Assembly: GCA_022605425.2 (NCBI GenBank)
Contig: JAKIMF020000001.1
Location: forward strand, 312,501-376,500
Length of the DNA stretch: 64,000 bases
Direction of reading: 5' to 3'
DNA from: Hamiltosporidium tvaerminnensis
Lineage: Eukaryota; Microsporidia; Dubosqiidae
Both the position numbers and the translations under genes were made by a program. The notes below the pieces were generated by a model. That model saw only the letters and a list, made by a program, of their open reading frames with translations, was not told where the DNA came from and searched no databases. Shown here one piece after another: positions 23,791-33,785 of this stretch (position 1 is its first letter; the number at the start of each line of letters is the position of its first letter).

Positions 23791-24507
23791 TTAATTTGAA
23801 GAATCTAAAAGAATTTTTCGAAGTTTACTTCCATATTCAGAAAGCAAACCTGTTTCCATTTTAGAATCAGGCATATGTATGTTGTTAATAGGACAATACA
23901 TAGCAAAAAACCAACCTTTATATTTAGAAAAACTCGGATTATTTACTAGAACAACTGGATCTATTAAACTAGGTATTTCTTCCAATTTATATTGAAAAAA
24001 ATTTGGTCCATTAGTAACAAAACTAGATTTATCAAATCCCATCTTAATATAAATAGAATATGATACATTCATCATTTTATCTTTGGGATTAAGATGTAAT
24101 GCAACAAGTGTATCATCATTTAATTTATAGATATTTTTTAAAAACTTTACACTTTCTAAAATAAGTTTTGGCCCGATTTTTTTGCCTCGGTATTTTTCAT
24201 CGACAAAAACGGAATATATTTCCATAATTGGACACGATATTATATTTTTATTTTTCATACCATAATATGTATCTAAATTTATAAACAAAGAAGCTATTAG
24301 TTCTTTATTACTTCTATATTGAAAAACGTTAAATCTTTGTACATCTCCAAAAATTTCTTCTTTTTTCAGATCTAAGTTAAATTCTTTGTATATGTTTAAC
24401 ATATCATCACATATCTGATCGGGATGTTTAAAAGATTGGTTGTTGCTCAAAAAATATATAAAACGATATGGTTGCGCAGTTATTACTATGAGGAAAAGTA
24501 AAAACAT
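23791..24507 (-). CDS. GNAT-family N-acetyltransferase with signal peptide
   Basis: A 238-residue protein. The N-terminus (MFLLFLIVITAQ, about residues 1-18) is a signal-peptide-like hydrophobic stretch. Residues 95-123 fit GNAT motif A, the acetyl-CoA pyrophosphate loop: IYSVFVDEKYRGKKIGPKL, with R107-G-K-K-I-G in the place of the usual Q/RxxGxG/A. Motif B follows at 137-158 (LHLNPKDKMMN, then YIKMGF). GNAT enzymes transfer acetyl from acetyl-CoA to amines; the substrate cannot be inferred. A secreted or ER-lumenal location is inferred from the leader and is unusual for this fold. The C-terminal 70 residues are unassigned. Start ATG at 24507 is backed by a CCCC block seven bases upstream. 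No neighbour within 3 kb. Confidence 0.8.
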   Translation of the reverse strand: MFLLFLIVITAQPYRFIYFLSNNQSFKHPDQICDDMLNIYKEFNLDLKKEEIFGDVQRFNVFQYRSNKELIASLFINLDTYYGMKNKNIISCPIMEIYSVFVDEKYRGKKIGPKLILESVKFLKNIYKLNDDTLVALHLNPKDKMMNVSYSIYIKMGFDKSSFVTNGPNFFQYKLEEIPSLIDPVVLVNNPSFSKYKGWFFAMYCPINNIHMPDSKMETGLLSEYGSKLRKILLDSSN

Positions 24508-24513
24508 TTTTTA

Positions 24514-24517
24514 GGGG
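24514..24517 (-). promoter_or_regulatory. CCC-like start motif of the GNAT gene
   Basis: AAACCCCTAAAAA directly precedes the ATG on the minus strand. Confidence 0.6.
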
Positions 24518-24519
24518 TT

Positions 24520-25109
24520 TTTATCAGAGGTTTAACAAAATAGAATAAAATTTTAATAAATTGTTTGCCAAATCAAGAAAACGAAAAAATAGAAATTAAG
24601 TTTTCAAGAAAATACTTTTAATTTCTGTTCAAATATTATGAAAGAAATTAGGAAACAGGAATGATGAATAAAAGTTTCTATAAAAATTTTTGTAATTTTG
24701 TGTCTGTGAATTCGTGCAAATCAACAAAACGAAAGAATAGAAATTAAATTTAGCAAAAAAAATATTTGTAATTTTAGTCTTGTGAATTGGTAGAATACAT
24801 GATACAAAATATTTAAGTAAGAGCCTTTTTTTAATTGTATTCTGAATTTCTGTATTTTTTAAGGAAAAATTTAAAGTGTTTTTGCTGCTATGATCCTTTT
24901 TAAAAATTAATACTTTAAATATTCAAGAATAATTTTTCTTTATTTCCAAATTTACAAATTCTAACTGTAACTATTGTTCTATAAAATTCCTTTGAATTAT
25001 ATTCCTAAACAAAAGTATAAAATTATATTACCGTTTATTTTTTTTATGCATAAATGAACAAAGAAAATTAACTGTTTAAATTTAAAGATACTTGGAAAGT
25101 ACTTAACAC
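24520..25109. other. Intergenic AT-rich stretch
   Basis: Contains an imprecise duplication (TCAAGAAAACGAAAAAATAG near 24573 and TCAACAAAACGAAAGAATAG near 24720, each followed by AAATTAA); otherwise nothing recognised. Confidence 0.5.
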
Positions 25110-25330
25110 TTTTTATTCCATTCTTCTTTTACTTCTCGGTGTCGATGATGAAAAAATTACAATTTTTTAATTTATCTGATTTAATCTGTTGAACTCGAGA
25201 TTAAGGGGGTTATGATCTATAGATCAACTTGTGTTTATATTCCAAGACAACGACAAGAATAATGTTAAACAAATTCTACACACTATTTCCGAGTTGAAAA
25301 GTTTTTAATGTGGTCATTCTTCCTCCCCTT
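25110..25330 (-). repeat. SINE/MITE-like element, copy E
   Basis: The reverse complement reads ATCATCGACACCGAGAAGTA and AAAAGAAGAATGGAATAAAA at its 3' end, and AATGACCACATTAAAAACTT near its 5' end. More diverged than copies A-C. Confidence 0.65.
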
Positions 25331-25623
25331 ATATTGAGAGCAAACGAGAATATGTTTTCTAAACTTAATACTTTTTTTTATCTCAAACAAATCCAAATAA
25401 GAAAGTCGATTGTTCGATGTGAATAGTAAGGTTTTACAAATTTACATTAATTATTTTCTTTATGTTATTAAACCGTTGTAGTGTCTTCGGAAGTATTAAT
25501 GAACAAAGTATAATAGAATTTATAAAGCTTAAGCCAAGAAAAAAATTGGTTTTTCTATAACCGAATAAAAAAATAAACAGGTATTTTTTATTTCTATTTT
25601 TCGTGTTTTATTATTTTAGATAT

Positions 25624-26315
25624 TGGGTGGAGGATGGATAAGCACAATAGAAACTTTCTGCTTGGTAATGAAAATGTGGAATTGATAAGAAGATCATTTT
25701 TTAGATTTTTGCTTAAAATAAAACCAAACTATATTTTCATTGTTCTATAAGAGTCTGTATGAGAATGATATGGCCTAGAAATTGGCGAAATTTTTTGTAC
25801 AAATTTATTTTGCAGTTTTTTATGTAACTAGATTGCAGATCCGCAGCCAAACCCGTGGTTAATTCCTGTATAAAAGTATTAATAGCTATCTTTAACACAC
25901 AAGTTAGAAGACTCAGCACCTAGGGAGATAGAAAAACAAACCTTTAAAGCCAGAGGAGTCAATAAGCAGGTTATACATGTCGGTATGCATTTGCATTTTC
26001 TAGATGGACTCAATGTAAATCGCCGATATATATCTTAGCCAGAACTTTATTTGATTCTAGAAAGTGTAGAGTAAGTAGAAATACTGCATAGTCTTAGGAA
26101 GAATCGCAGAATGGGTTTCAGCCTAAGATCAAACTCCATGCGAAAATCAAAACAAACAACAGGCAAATGTCTCGCCGATTGTTTAGGTTCTACAGATCTG
26201 TAGATGAAATGCTTTAGGATTTTAATATCACAAGGGGTACTGATTGAGTGTTGGAGTAGCAGTTATTTATGTTAAACCTAGAACTGTATTAATGCCATGA
26301 GAACAAATATAAGAC
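25624..26315 (+). repeat. Long relative of the SINE/MITE-like family, copy G
   Basis: The first 90 bp (GGTGGAGGATGGATAAGCAC, CTTTCTGCTTGGTAATGA, TGTGGAATTGATAAGAAGAT) match the short family. It then continues for about 600 bp that match 42715-43375, e.g. AAGCAGGTTA, GATATATATCTTAGCCAGAA and AAGTGTAGAGTAAGTAGAA. No frame survives. It may be a non-autonomous or decayed autonomous element from which the short form was derived. Confidence 0.6.
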
Positions 26316-28040
26316 TTACCACTGTTTTCAAGTATGCGATATTTTTATAATTAATCAATAAACTCTTATCTTTCAATTATTGTATCATGAGTTATATATT
26401 TGTACTCCGTGAGAAATTCATAAAATATTTATTAATTGTTTGCTATTAAAAAAATGTCTAAGACAAAATATATCAAGAAAATATATTTTTAAGATAACTT
26501 CTAAGGAAATTCATATATATTTATGTAGATTTTAAATTTTCGTATGATGTTTCTTTTTTTGTAAATTAAATGATTAAAAAAGTAAATTTTCCTAGGTTTT
26601 CTTTACATTAGATCAAATGCATACAAATTTCTAAAAGTGACTATATTATAAATATAGTTCATATAAAAAACCTAAAACTTAATAGATACGAAATAATACA
26701 GAAGTATTTCGCAATAATATTTTCTTTTATTGAAAATATAAGTTTTACTTAGAAATTTTTGATTTCATTTCATTATATTGAAATCTGGGGCAACAATTTT
26801 CTCTTTTTTTCACATTTTTAGCACTTTTTTTTTATTAAATCCGACTTTTAATTTACATTAATTGTCGCTTCCTCCACCGTAGTTACATAATACAAAATAA
26901 GGGCTAAATTATTTTCTGTATCTCTTCTTAAACACTATCTTTCTCGTTAATTATTGATTTCTAACATATATTTTACACAAATATTTTAATTTTTTTTTTT
27001 ATTTAGGTTATTGTCAAGGAAATTAGTTGATATAATTTTATATAATTTCTTGATATTATTTAAAAAATGTATACTTTAGTGACATTCTCTTTCCTCGAGA
27101 ACAATTTTATTTTAAATTTTGTTTCTGATATCATTTTTTTTAGTTTCTATATTATTTTTTTGGGTTTGAAACTACTTTATTAAATAAATTAGGCGAAAGA
27201 AAACCGAAAATGTTTTGTCTATTGAATAGTGTTTGTAAAACCGCCGTCTATTTTTAAATTTTGTACTTAAAGGTGAAGTTAATTTTGTGTTTTTTCTACC
27301 TGTTATAATTTTGTAATATTAATATAGAATCAGATATTTCTTTCAATGGATTGTATTTGACTGTCTCTCTTGTTATAAGAAAATAAGAATATTTTTTCTA
27401 TTAGTATCTAAAACTTTAAGAGGATTTTATTATTATAGTGAGAGTTTTATTTATAAATTCTAATAGCTATTTTCCTTTAAAAAACCATCCAATCGAATTC
27501 TTAAACCAACCTTCATTTAGATTAAATCTATAAATTGAAAGTACTTATTATTTATATTAATATAATAATAAAAATGATGCTAATACTGATTATACTGTAT
27601 ATTTCGTTATAAATCGTAGCGCTGGTTTTATATTTAATTTATAAGATTTACAAGAGATTATATCTAAATGATTATATTCTTCTTTGAAGATGTAAATTTT
27701 TAGTTTTTCTTCCTTTTTTTTTTTAATTCTATGAAGTTGAAATGATTTAATAAACTATAAAATAGAAAAATATTTGAGAAATATTTTGAATTTTGTGCTA
27801 TTTTAATATAAATAGGTTATACGTCTACTTTCATGGTATACGACGTTAAACATTTCTTAAAATATTTTTTATAAATTAAAAAATTGGATTCGAGAAGTTT
27901 TTTTTAAGATTTAGAATTGTTGTTAGACAATTAATTTAAATGAATAAATCGTAAATTTACTATTAATGTAATTGCCTTTCCAAAAGAGGCTAAATTAATG
28001 CGATTTTAATTAATTTTGGGACTATAAATAGTTAAAAATT
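26316..28040. other. Gene-free AT-rich stretch
   Basis: About 1.7 kb; no gene or repeat recognised. Confidence 0.5.
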
Positions 28041-28050
28041 GGGTATTGGG
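28041..28050 (+). promoter_or_regulatory. Doubled GGG-like start motif
   Basis: GGGTATTGGG lies immediately before the ATG at 28051 and matches the GGG-like promoter class of microsporidia. It decides the start in favour of 28051 over an upstream TTG. Confidence 0.6.
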
Positions 28051-28674
28051 ATGTATTTTTATAAGAGAAGAGAATTTGTAAGAAGCTGTATTTATATTGG
28101 ATTTGTTCTTGCTTTTATTTTGATACTTACAATAATTGCATGGATGGAATCAGAGAAAGCGATTGAGCTCTTTCATAAGGAGTTTGAAATTGCTATCAAA
28201 GAAAAAAAAAATTTTGAGATAAAAATAGAAATAGAAAATTTTGAGATTTTTATGATAAGTAAATCAATTGACAATACTGACTTGAAAAGTGAATTTCTAA
28301 TTCCGTTTACAGAATCAGAGACAAGCGCAAAAATAGAAAAAACTTTTAACAATAAAAAGTTGAGTTGTCTTATTTTTAGTGATTTTGATTCTAAAAAGGA
28401 CATATTTAAAAGTGCGAAGGTAGATTTTAATAATTTAAAAGCACAAATGGATAAATTATCAAAAATAATCAGTTTGGGATTGATTTTACGAGGGAAAAGC
28501 CCGTTTAAATTCTTTATTAAGTTAAGTCAAGTAATTTTACATATTTTTGATAGAAAGATAGAACAAAAAAATATTTGCATCTTAAAAATGATAGAAGTTT
28601 TTAAGAGTAAAATTTTACAAATTAAATTTAAAAAAGATCATAAGTTTGATTTCATAAATGATAAAAAAATTTGA
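28051..28674 (+). CDS. Single-pass membrane protein, first piece of the 28-31 kb locus
   Basis: From the ATG at 28051 the product has 207 residues. A short basic N-terminus (YKRREF) is followed by one strong transmembrane helix at about 10-30 (CIYIGFVLAFILILTIIAW) and a Lys/Glu/Ile-rich region (KEKKNFEIKIEIENFEIF). Positive-inside logic puts the N-terminus in the cytosol. No known domain is recognised. The frame ends within an A7 run at 28662-28668. Dropping one A would carry it straight into the next frame, which overlaps by 17 nt. I therefore think this is the membrane anchor of one larger protein split by an indel, though two overlapping genes remain possible. A doubled GGG box sits at the ATG. 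Confidence 0.6.
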   Translation: MYFYKRREFVRSCIYIGFVLAFILILTIIAWMESEKAIELFHKEFEIAIKEKKNFEIKIEIENFEIFMISKSIDNTDLKSEFLIPFTESETSAKIEKTFNNKKLSCLIFSDFDSKKDIFKSAKVDFNNLKAQMDKLSKIISLGLILRGKSPFKFFIKLSQVILHIFDRKIEQKNICILKMIEVFKSKILQIKFKKDHKFDFINDKKI

Positions 28675-29530
28675 TTTTGAGTCAAAAGATACGACAAAAA
28701 ACTACCAAGTTTTGGATTACATGACCTATATTTTTTTTATATGCGAACTAAATGGAAAAGATTTTATAAAGAATAGAAAACCAGATGATCCAAATATAGA
28801 AAATATTCAAATACTATTATACCATAATATTGTTAAGTCACTTAAAAATTTTTATAATTTTTTTATACCAATCAGGAATCTGCCTTCGAATAGGACAGAT
28901 GTGACAAGCAGAATATCAGATACAATACGGGATTATAGAGTTGAAGAGATAGATTTTAACCCATTGATTTCACATTCGAACCCTCTTGCTAATTCTACAC
29001 CACTTAACGAACACAGATCTAGAGAAATCCTAACAGATACTGTACTCGCATCAGAGAGCCATATTTTGAATAATAATATATATTCTCCTGAATATTTTAA
29101 CTCGACAGATTTAAATATAACTGCACGCGATATACCAGGCACTGCTAATGCATTTATAGCACATCTTGACTTTATTTCGAATATAAATAATAGCGAAAAT
29201 CAAAATTCCTCTTCATCTATTAATTCCGCAAATTGTACCGACCTAAAAGATATCGTAAAAGATTCAGAGGCTATGCCTATTGATTTATCATCAAATATTG
29301 CTTCGAATTTAATAATGGAAGATGGGGATATATCAGAAGCAGTCTGTCTTCAAATGAATGAAAATTTATCTCAAACTATTTTATCAGAATCGTGTTTAGG
29401 GCTTCAACCGGAACAAGAAACAGAAGAAGAATTCTTAAACAATTCTAAACCTATTAATTCAAATAATGAGTCGAAAATTCCGGATTTAGAGGATTCAGAA
29501 GGCTTTATACAACAAAACCTAGAATACTAA
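28658..29530 (+). CDS. Ser/Asn/Glu-rich hypothetical protein, second piece of the locus
   Basis: 290 residues from an ATG that overlaps the previous frame by 17 nt in the +1 frame. The first 75 residues look folded (NYQVLDYMTYIFFICELNG, IQILLYHNIVKSLKNFYNFF). After residue 85 the sequence is disordered and acidic, with LSESCLGLQPEQETEEE near residues 245-265. The closely similar LSESSFELSP occurs in the next frame, suggesting internal duplication within a single long protein. No enzyme motif is visible. It ends at 29530 only 14 bp before the next ATG. Probably part of a broken gene rather than an independent one. Confidence 0.55.
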   Translation: MIKKFDFESKDTTKNYQVLDYMTYIFFICELNGKDFIKNRKPDDPNIENIQILLYHNIVKSLKNFYNFFIPIRNLPSNRTDVTSRISDTIRDYRVEEIDFNPLISHSNPLANSTPLNEHRSREILTDTVLASESHILNNNIYSPEYFNSTDLNITARDIPGTANAFIAHLDFISNINNSENQNSSSSINSANCTDLKDIVKDSEAMPIDLSSNIASNLIMEDGDISEAVCLQMNENLSQTILSESCLGLQPEQETEEEFLNNSKPINSNNESKIPDLEDSEGFIQQNLEY

Positions 29531-29543
29531 TTCACCTAGAATT

Positions 29544-30179
29544 ATGGCATCCCAAGAAAATATTGTTCCTCTATCCTTTTCATCTAAAGAAGCTTTAAAT
29601 GAGCTCATCAAATGTGAATCAAGATATTCGCCTACACATTTGAAGGATTCTGACACTACACCTCTAAATAATTTACAAACAGCAATAATTCAAACCCAAG
29701 AAACAGATAATTTAAATCAAATATTACAAATAACAAATTCAGATGAAAATGTATCATGCATATCTAATATATTATCTGAATCTAGTTTCGAATTATCTCC
29801 AAGCAATAGAAACTCATCGAATATAATCTACCCTTCAGGTTCGAATAATGAAGACTTAGAAACAAGCATTTCAACTTCTAGACACAATATATCTCATCAT
29901 AATCAAACAAATACGATGCATTCACCGACAATATTTAGACCACAAATAGAACCAGTTAGATCTCATGGTCAGCAAAATTTATATGAATCAGATACTTTAT
30001 TACAACCCAAAACACCAGAAACCAGTGACATATCTCATACAAACACCTGTTTCGCCAATACTACAGGGATATTAGATGATAATTCTTTTGAATATCTAGA
30101 TGAATCAGATTCGGCTTGTGTAATACGAAGAAATTGCATCTTTGACCGTTCAAAACATTACAAACGCTTTAATATGTGA
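29544..30179 (+). CDS. Ser/Thr/Asn-rich hypothetical protein, third piece of the locus
   Basis: 211 residues, disordered, with many Ser, Thr, Asn and Gln residues, and LSESSFELSPS echoing the preceding frame. It ends at TGA (30177-30179), but the same reading frame then stays open without another stop to 31109, so a single stop codon separates this piece from the next. A +1 shift separates it from the piece before. Composition and repeats are continuous across all breaks. No domain is recognised. Confidence 0.55.
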   Translation: MASQENIVPLSFSSKEALNELIKCESRYSPTHLKDSDTTPLNNLQTAIIQTQETDNLNQILQITNSDENVSCISNILSESSFELSPSNRNSSNIIYPSGSNNEDLETSISTSRHNISHHNQTNTMHSPTIFRPQIEPVRSHGQQNLYESDTLLQPKTPETSDISHTNTCFANTTGILDDNSFEYLDESDSACVIRRNCIFDRSKHYKRFNM

Positions 30180-30308
30180 TCAGCCAATTATTTATACTGC
30201 AGAAAAACAACAAGACAAATACATGCATCAGAACCGATATACCTCATCGAATCATGTATATCTTCATTCTCATTAGAAACTACCGAAACATTACCAATAG
30301 AGAAGTGT

Positions 30309-31109
30309 ATGGATTTTAATTATATCGAAACAAAAAAAAATATACCGAGAAATGCAGAACATATTTTAGATGAATCCACATCGATTATATGCGCTGAAAA
30401 AAATCCAATAGAAACATGTTTGTCCATCCCCAACATCAACCCACCTAAATTATTTCAAGCAAAAGAAACACTATCAACTCATAGTTTCACCAATGCAAGT
30501 GAAACTTCCACAGAAACCATAGAAGCGGCAGAGCAGCAAGAAAATACTCTTTTCAAGCAAGAAATCGTTTCAAAATGTGTTAAAAACCCCGTAATTTTTC
30601 ATCTGCAGCAGATAAAGTTTACATCGAATATCGACCCGAACTATATATACATAATAAAAGAAGAACCGATCGAAACACCAGATTTTTATTTATTCAACGT
30701 TCATTCCGAGAGAATTAAATCTGATTCAGACAATAATTTATATGAAATTGTCTCGTTAAATCCACCAGACCAATTTTATGCCGAATTAACAAACCAACAA
30801 ACACCTAACCATACAGTAAACAGTAACAATGAAAGTAATACCCAAAATGAAAATTCGAATACCCAACAAACACCTAACCATACAGTAAACAGTAACAAAG
30901 GAAGTAATACTCAAAATGAAAATTCGAATACCCAACAAACACCTAACCATACAGTAAACAGTAACAATGAAAGTAATACCCAAAATGAAAATTCGAATAC
31001 CCAAGAAACTTCTGTTCCATCATTGGATGACCATGATGCATTTATAAAATGGATAGAAGAATATAATTTTAATAAATCACCAGACCCCTCAAAAATAACA
31101 GAAATTTAA
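30309..31109 (+). CDS. Asn/Gln/Thr-rich repeat protein, fourth piece of the locus
   Basis: 266 residues from the first ATG after the TGA at 30177; the frame is in fact open from 30180. Contains three near-perfect copies of a 23-residue unit (QQTPNHTVNSNNESNTQNEN core) encoded by a 69-bp tandem repeat at about 30790-31003, rich in N-glycosylation-like NxS/T sites (NHT, NES, NKG variant). Ends DDHDAFIKWIEEYNF... at 31109. Taken with the three preceding frames it looks like the C-terminus of a long, surface-type, disordered protein anchored by the helix at 28080. Function unknown. Confidence 0.55.
   Translation: MDFNYIETKKNIPRNAEHILDESTSIICAEKNPIETCLSIPNINPPKLFQAKETLSTHSFTNASETSTETIEAAEQQENTLFKQEIVSKCVKNPVIFHLQQIKFTSNIDPNYIYIIKEEPIETPDFYLFNVHSERIKSDSDNNLYEIVSLNPPDQFYAELTNQQTPNHTVNSNNESNTQNENSNTQQTPNHTVNSNKGSNTQNENSNTQQTPNHTVNSNNESNTQNENSNTQETSVPSLDDHDAFIKWIEEYNFNKSPDPSKITEI
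30790..31003 (+). repeat. 69-bp coding tandem repeat, three copies
   Basis: Units begin with CAACAAACACCTAACCATAC and keep the reading frame. The copies differ at only a few bases. Confidence 0.9.
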
Positions 31110-31387
31110 TAATTTTTAGTAACCAATAAAAGTTTAAAAATAATTATTTTTTCGTATATTTTTTTCTTATCAAGAAAATCAATTACTAATGTTTCTTTGC
31201 AAATGAATATAAAATTATATTTCTTTCTAATTTAAAACGTTTTTTTAAGGAAAGTAAAAATTATTTCTTGTGGTTTTTAAATTCGCTAAAAATTTTACCA
31301 CTTCTTGTCTATTATTTGTCTGTTTGTATAAATCTGAATCTCTTCAATATTTTGAGTCAATATTTTGATTTCAGACATTTTATCCAC

Positions 31388-31428
31388 ACATTACACGGCT
31401 GACATTAGCCTGTTGGGTTGTGTAATAC
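31388..31428. other. Inverted repeat with inner GGCT/AGCC stem
   Basis: ATTACAC (31390-31396) pairs with GTGTAAT (31420-31426), enclosing GGCT-GACATT-AGCC. Same outer and inner stem words as the hairpin at 21422. Confidence 0.45.
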
Positions 31429-31559
31429 GTCCTCTTTCCCTCTGAGATGTACGTAAATTAAAATTCAACTTCTTGGTGTTCTTCATCCTTACTGAAAATA
31501 TCTAATAATCACATTTTTTCACTCTCATCGTCATTTAGTCTGATTCTAAATATTTTGTC

Positions 31560-31830
31560 ATTCATGGAAATAAATTTACATTCTTAAGTACTATCGACTG
31601 AATATATGACTCTATTCTTACTGGTATTTTAATATACCAAAAATATTTATATATTTTACATTCTTAAGTACTATCGACTGAATATATGACTCTATTCTTA
31701 ATATCATTTAAAGCTTATCAAGATACATTTTATAACATTTATTACAAAATGATCAAAGACTATCACTATAAAGCTATCTCTACATTTATAAATAAGACCC
31801 AATTCATTGACCAATATATCCATCAACCAA
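31560..31830 (-). mobile_element. Retroelement remnant with an internal duplication
   Basis: CTTAAGTACTATCGACTGAA and ATAAATAAGACCCAATTCAT match 46372-46520 of the intact element (minus sense). A 46-bp segment is present twice, at 31576-31621 and 31656-31701, 80 bp apart. Non-coding. Confidence 0.78.
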
Positions 31831-32049
31831 TATATCCATTAACTAATAAATCCGCTGATTAATAAATCCGCTGACTAATAAATCGTTACTTTCTTACATT
31901 TCAATTTTTACTACAGAAATAAATATTTTTTAATTAATAATTCTAACTTCTATATGGGTTATTCCTTTAAATATTTTATCTAAAATAAAAATTGCTAATC
32001 AGTTATTAAGAATTTAAATCAAATGACAAATAATTTTCTTTAAATTTCT

Positions 32050-32400
32050 TATTTCTTATATTTTATTTTCTTTTTTATTTCTTATATTTTATTTTCTTTT
32101 TTATTTCTTATATTTTCTTTTCTTTTTATTTCTTATTTCTTATATTTGTTTTTTATTTTTCTAATTCTTATATCTCTATACTCTAATGTACTTATTACTT
32201 TAATATCCCTTTTAATATCTCCAATTCTTATATCTCTATACTCTAATGTACTTATTACTTTAATATCCCTTTTAATATCTCCAATTCTTATATCTCTATA
32301 CTTTTTATTAATATTTCAAATCTATTTTAATATTCCATTCAATATCTATAATTCTTATATCCCTATACCTACTTCTTATCCCAATTATTAGCCCTATACC
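32050..32400. repeat. TTTCTTATATTTTATTTTC and 60-bp tandem repeats
   Basis: Three units of TTTCTTATATTTTATTTTCT (32050-32140) are followed by two and a half copies of a 60-bp unit containing ATATCTCTATACTCTAATGT and ATCCCTTTTAATATCTCC. Left edge of the second repeat-rich compartment. The plus frame across it is an artefact. Confidence 0.85.
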
Positions 32401-32531
32401 TATCTCTTATCCCTTATCATACCCCATATTTCTAACCCTATCCCCTTCCATCCATTTTCCCTTTCTTCTCTTAAAAATCCGAAACTTTATTTGTGATTGG
32501 TGATTGTTTTTTTTCTTTTTAAAAAAAAAAA

Positions 32532-32534
32532 CCC
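32532..32534 (+). promoter_or_regulatory. CCC block upstream of RTF1
   Basis: AAACCCTTT between an A run and a T run, 21 nt before the ATG at 32556. Confidence 0.5.
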
Positions 32535-32555
32535 TTTTTTTTCTAAAACTTAAAA

Positions 32556-33785
32556 ATGAATTTTAACACAGAAAACAAAACAAAAGAAATGAAATCTAAC
32601 TCATCAGAAGACAGAATGTATTATAAAAATAATAAATATGAGAAGTCTTATTCACAGGAAGACAAACCAACCAACAGATATGATAGTAATAAATATGATA
32701 GTAATAAATATGAGAAGTCTTATTCACAGGAAGACAAACCAACCAACAGATATGATAGTAACAGATATGAGAAGTCTTATTCACAGGAAGACAAACCAAG
32801 TAATAACCAAAGAACAAACAATAACCAAATATCAAACAACAAACCAACAAACAATAATAAACCAACTAATAATAACCAAATATCATACAATAAATTAACA
32901 AACAATAAACCAAATTATAAAAAAATTATTTCTCGTACAGAACTCTTAGCACTTAAAGAAGCAGAAAGTAAAAGAAATAAAGAATTATTAGATTTAGAAA
33001 CAATAAATGAAATAATAATATCTCGAGATTATCTTTTAGAAAATATATACAAACCACACTTTGAAAGTATAATAGGTTCATATGTAAGAGTATGTTTAGA
33101 AGAGAGTTATTATATAGGAAAGATAATAGGTATATCAATTGGTAATAAAATATATTCTAGTATATATCAAGGAAGGAAGGAAGTAAAGACAAATAAGTAT
33201 TTAAAGGTAATGATTGGTAAGAAAGTGTATGATAAATTTGAAGTGACTTATGTGAGTAACAGTAAGGTTAAGGAATTAGAATTTGGTATTTTTAAGGGAG
33301 ATTTTAAGGATAAAAATATTTGTAAAGGAGATTTTCTTATTCCGTATTTTGATATTAAGAAGAAGGTTGAGAGGGTGATGAGTGATTTAGAATTTACTAA
33401 AATGTTGGAAGAAAAGCATAAATTTCATCCTCGAGAGAAGAGTATGACAGTTAAGAAGATAGAGTTGATTACACAGAGGGATAATGCTATTAATGGGGAT
33501 AGGGATTTTAAGAAGGCAGCTAAGTATCAGCAGATGATTATTGAGTTAGAGGATGAGCAGTTCAAAGACAATCCTGGGTATAAAAAAATGGTGGTTAAGA
33601 GGAAACAGATGGAGAGGATGAAAAAAGAAGGTAAATTAAAGGTAGGGGAGAAGGGTGTTAGTGGTAAGGAGGAGGGGGGTGTTAGTGATAAGGAGGATAA
33701 GGAGGTTGTTTATGTTTCTATTGAAGGGTTTCCTACGTGTATTAAGAAGGCTGTTTACTTGGATAAAAAAAGGAATGAAGAGTAG
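32556..33785 (+). CDS. RTF1: Paf1-complex subunit Rtf1 (Plus-3 domain)
   Basis: 409 residues. Residues 20-115 are low-complexity, with three copies of YEKSYSQEDKPTNRYDSN and an Asn/Pro/Thr-rich tract. The Plus-3 domain spans about 150-270: RDYLLENIYKPHFESIIGSY, VRVCLEESYYIGKIIGI, KTNKYLKVMIGK and FEVTYVSNSKVKELEF, with the basic and TNK/SNS positions typical of the family. A helical Lys/Glu-rich C-terminus follows, including RDFKKAAKYQQMIIELED, as in yeast Rtf1. In yeast, Rtf1 binds phosphorylated Spt5 through this domain and links elongating RNA polymerase II to H2B ubiquitination. The histone-modification domain that precedes Plus-3 in yeast is not evident. Start is the ATG at 32556 behind a CCC block. 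Its 3' end runs straight into the GGGTGTTA array. Confidence 0.86.
   Translation: MNFNTENKTKEMKSNSSEDRMYYKNNKYEKSYSQEDKPTNRYDSNKYDSNKYEKSYSQEDKPTNRYDSNRYEKSYSQEDKPSNNQRTNNNQISNNKPTNNNKPTNNNQISYNKLTNNKPNYKKIISRTELLALKEAESKRNKELLDLETINEIIISRDYLLENIYKPHFESIIGSYVRVCLEESYYIGKIIGISIGNKIYSSIYQGRKEVKTNKYLKVMIGKKVYDKFEVTYVSNSKVKELEFGIFKGDFKDKNICKGDFLIPYFDIKKKVERVMSDLEFTKMLEEKHKFHPREKSMTVKKIELITQRDNAINGDRDFKKAAKYQQMIIELEDEQFKDNPGYKKMVVKRKQMERMKKEGKLKVGEKGVSGKEEGGVSDKEDKEVVYVSIEGFPTCIKKAVYLDKKRNEE

Noticed and set aside
32146-32391. 81-codon plus frame with Ile/Leu/Ser repeats
   Set aside because: Generated by the 60-bp tandem repeat upstream of RTF1; no start motif.
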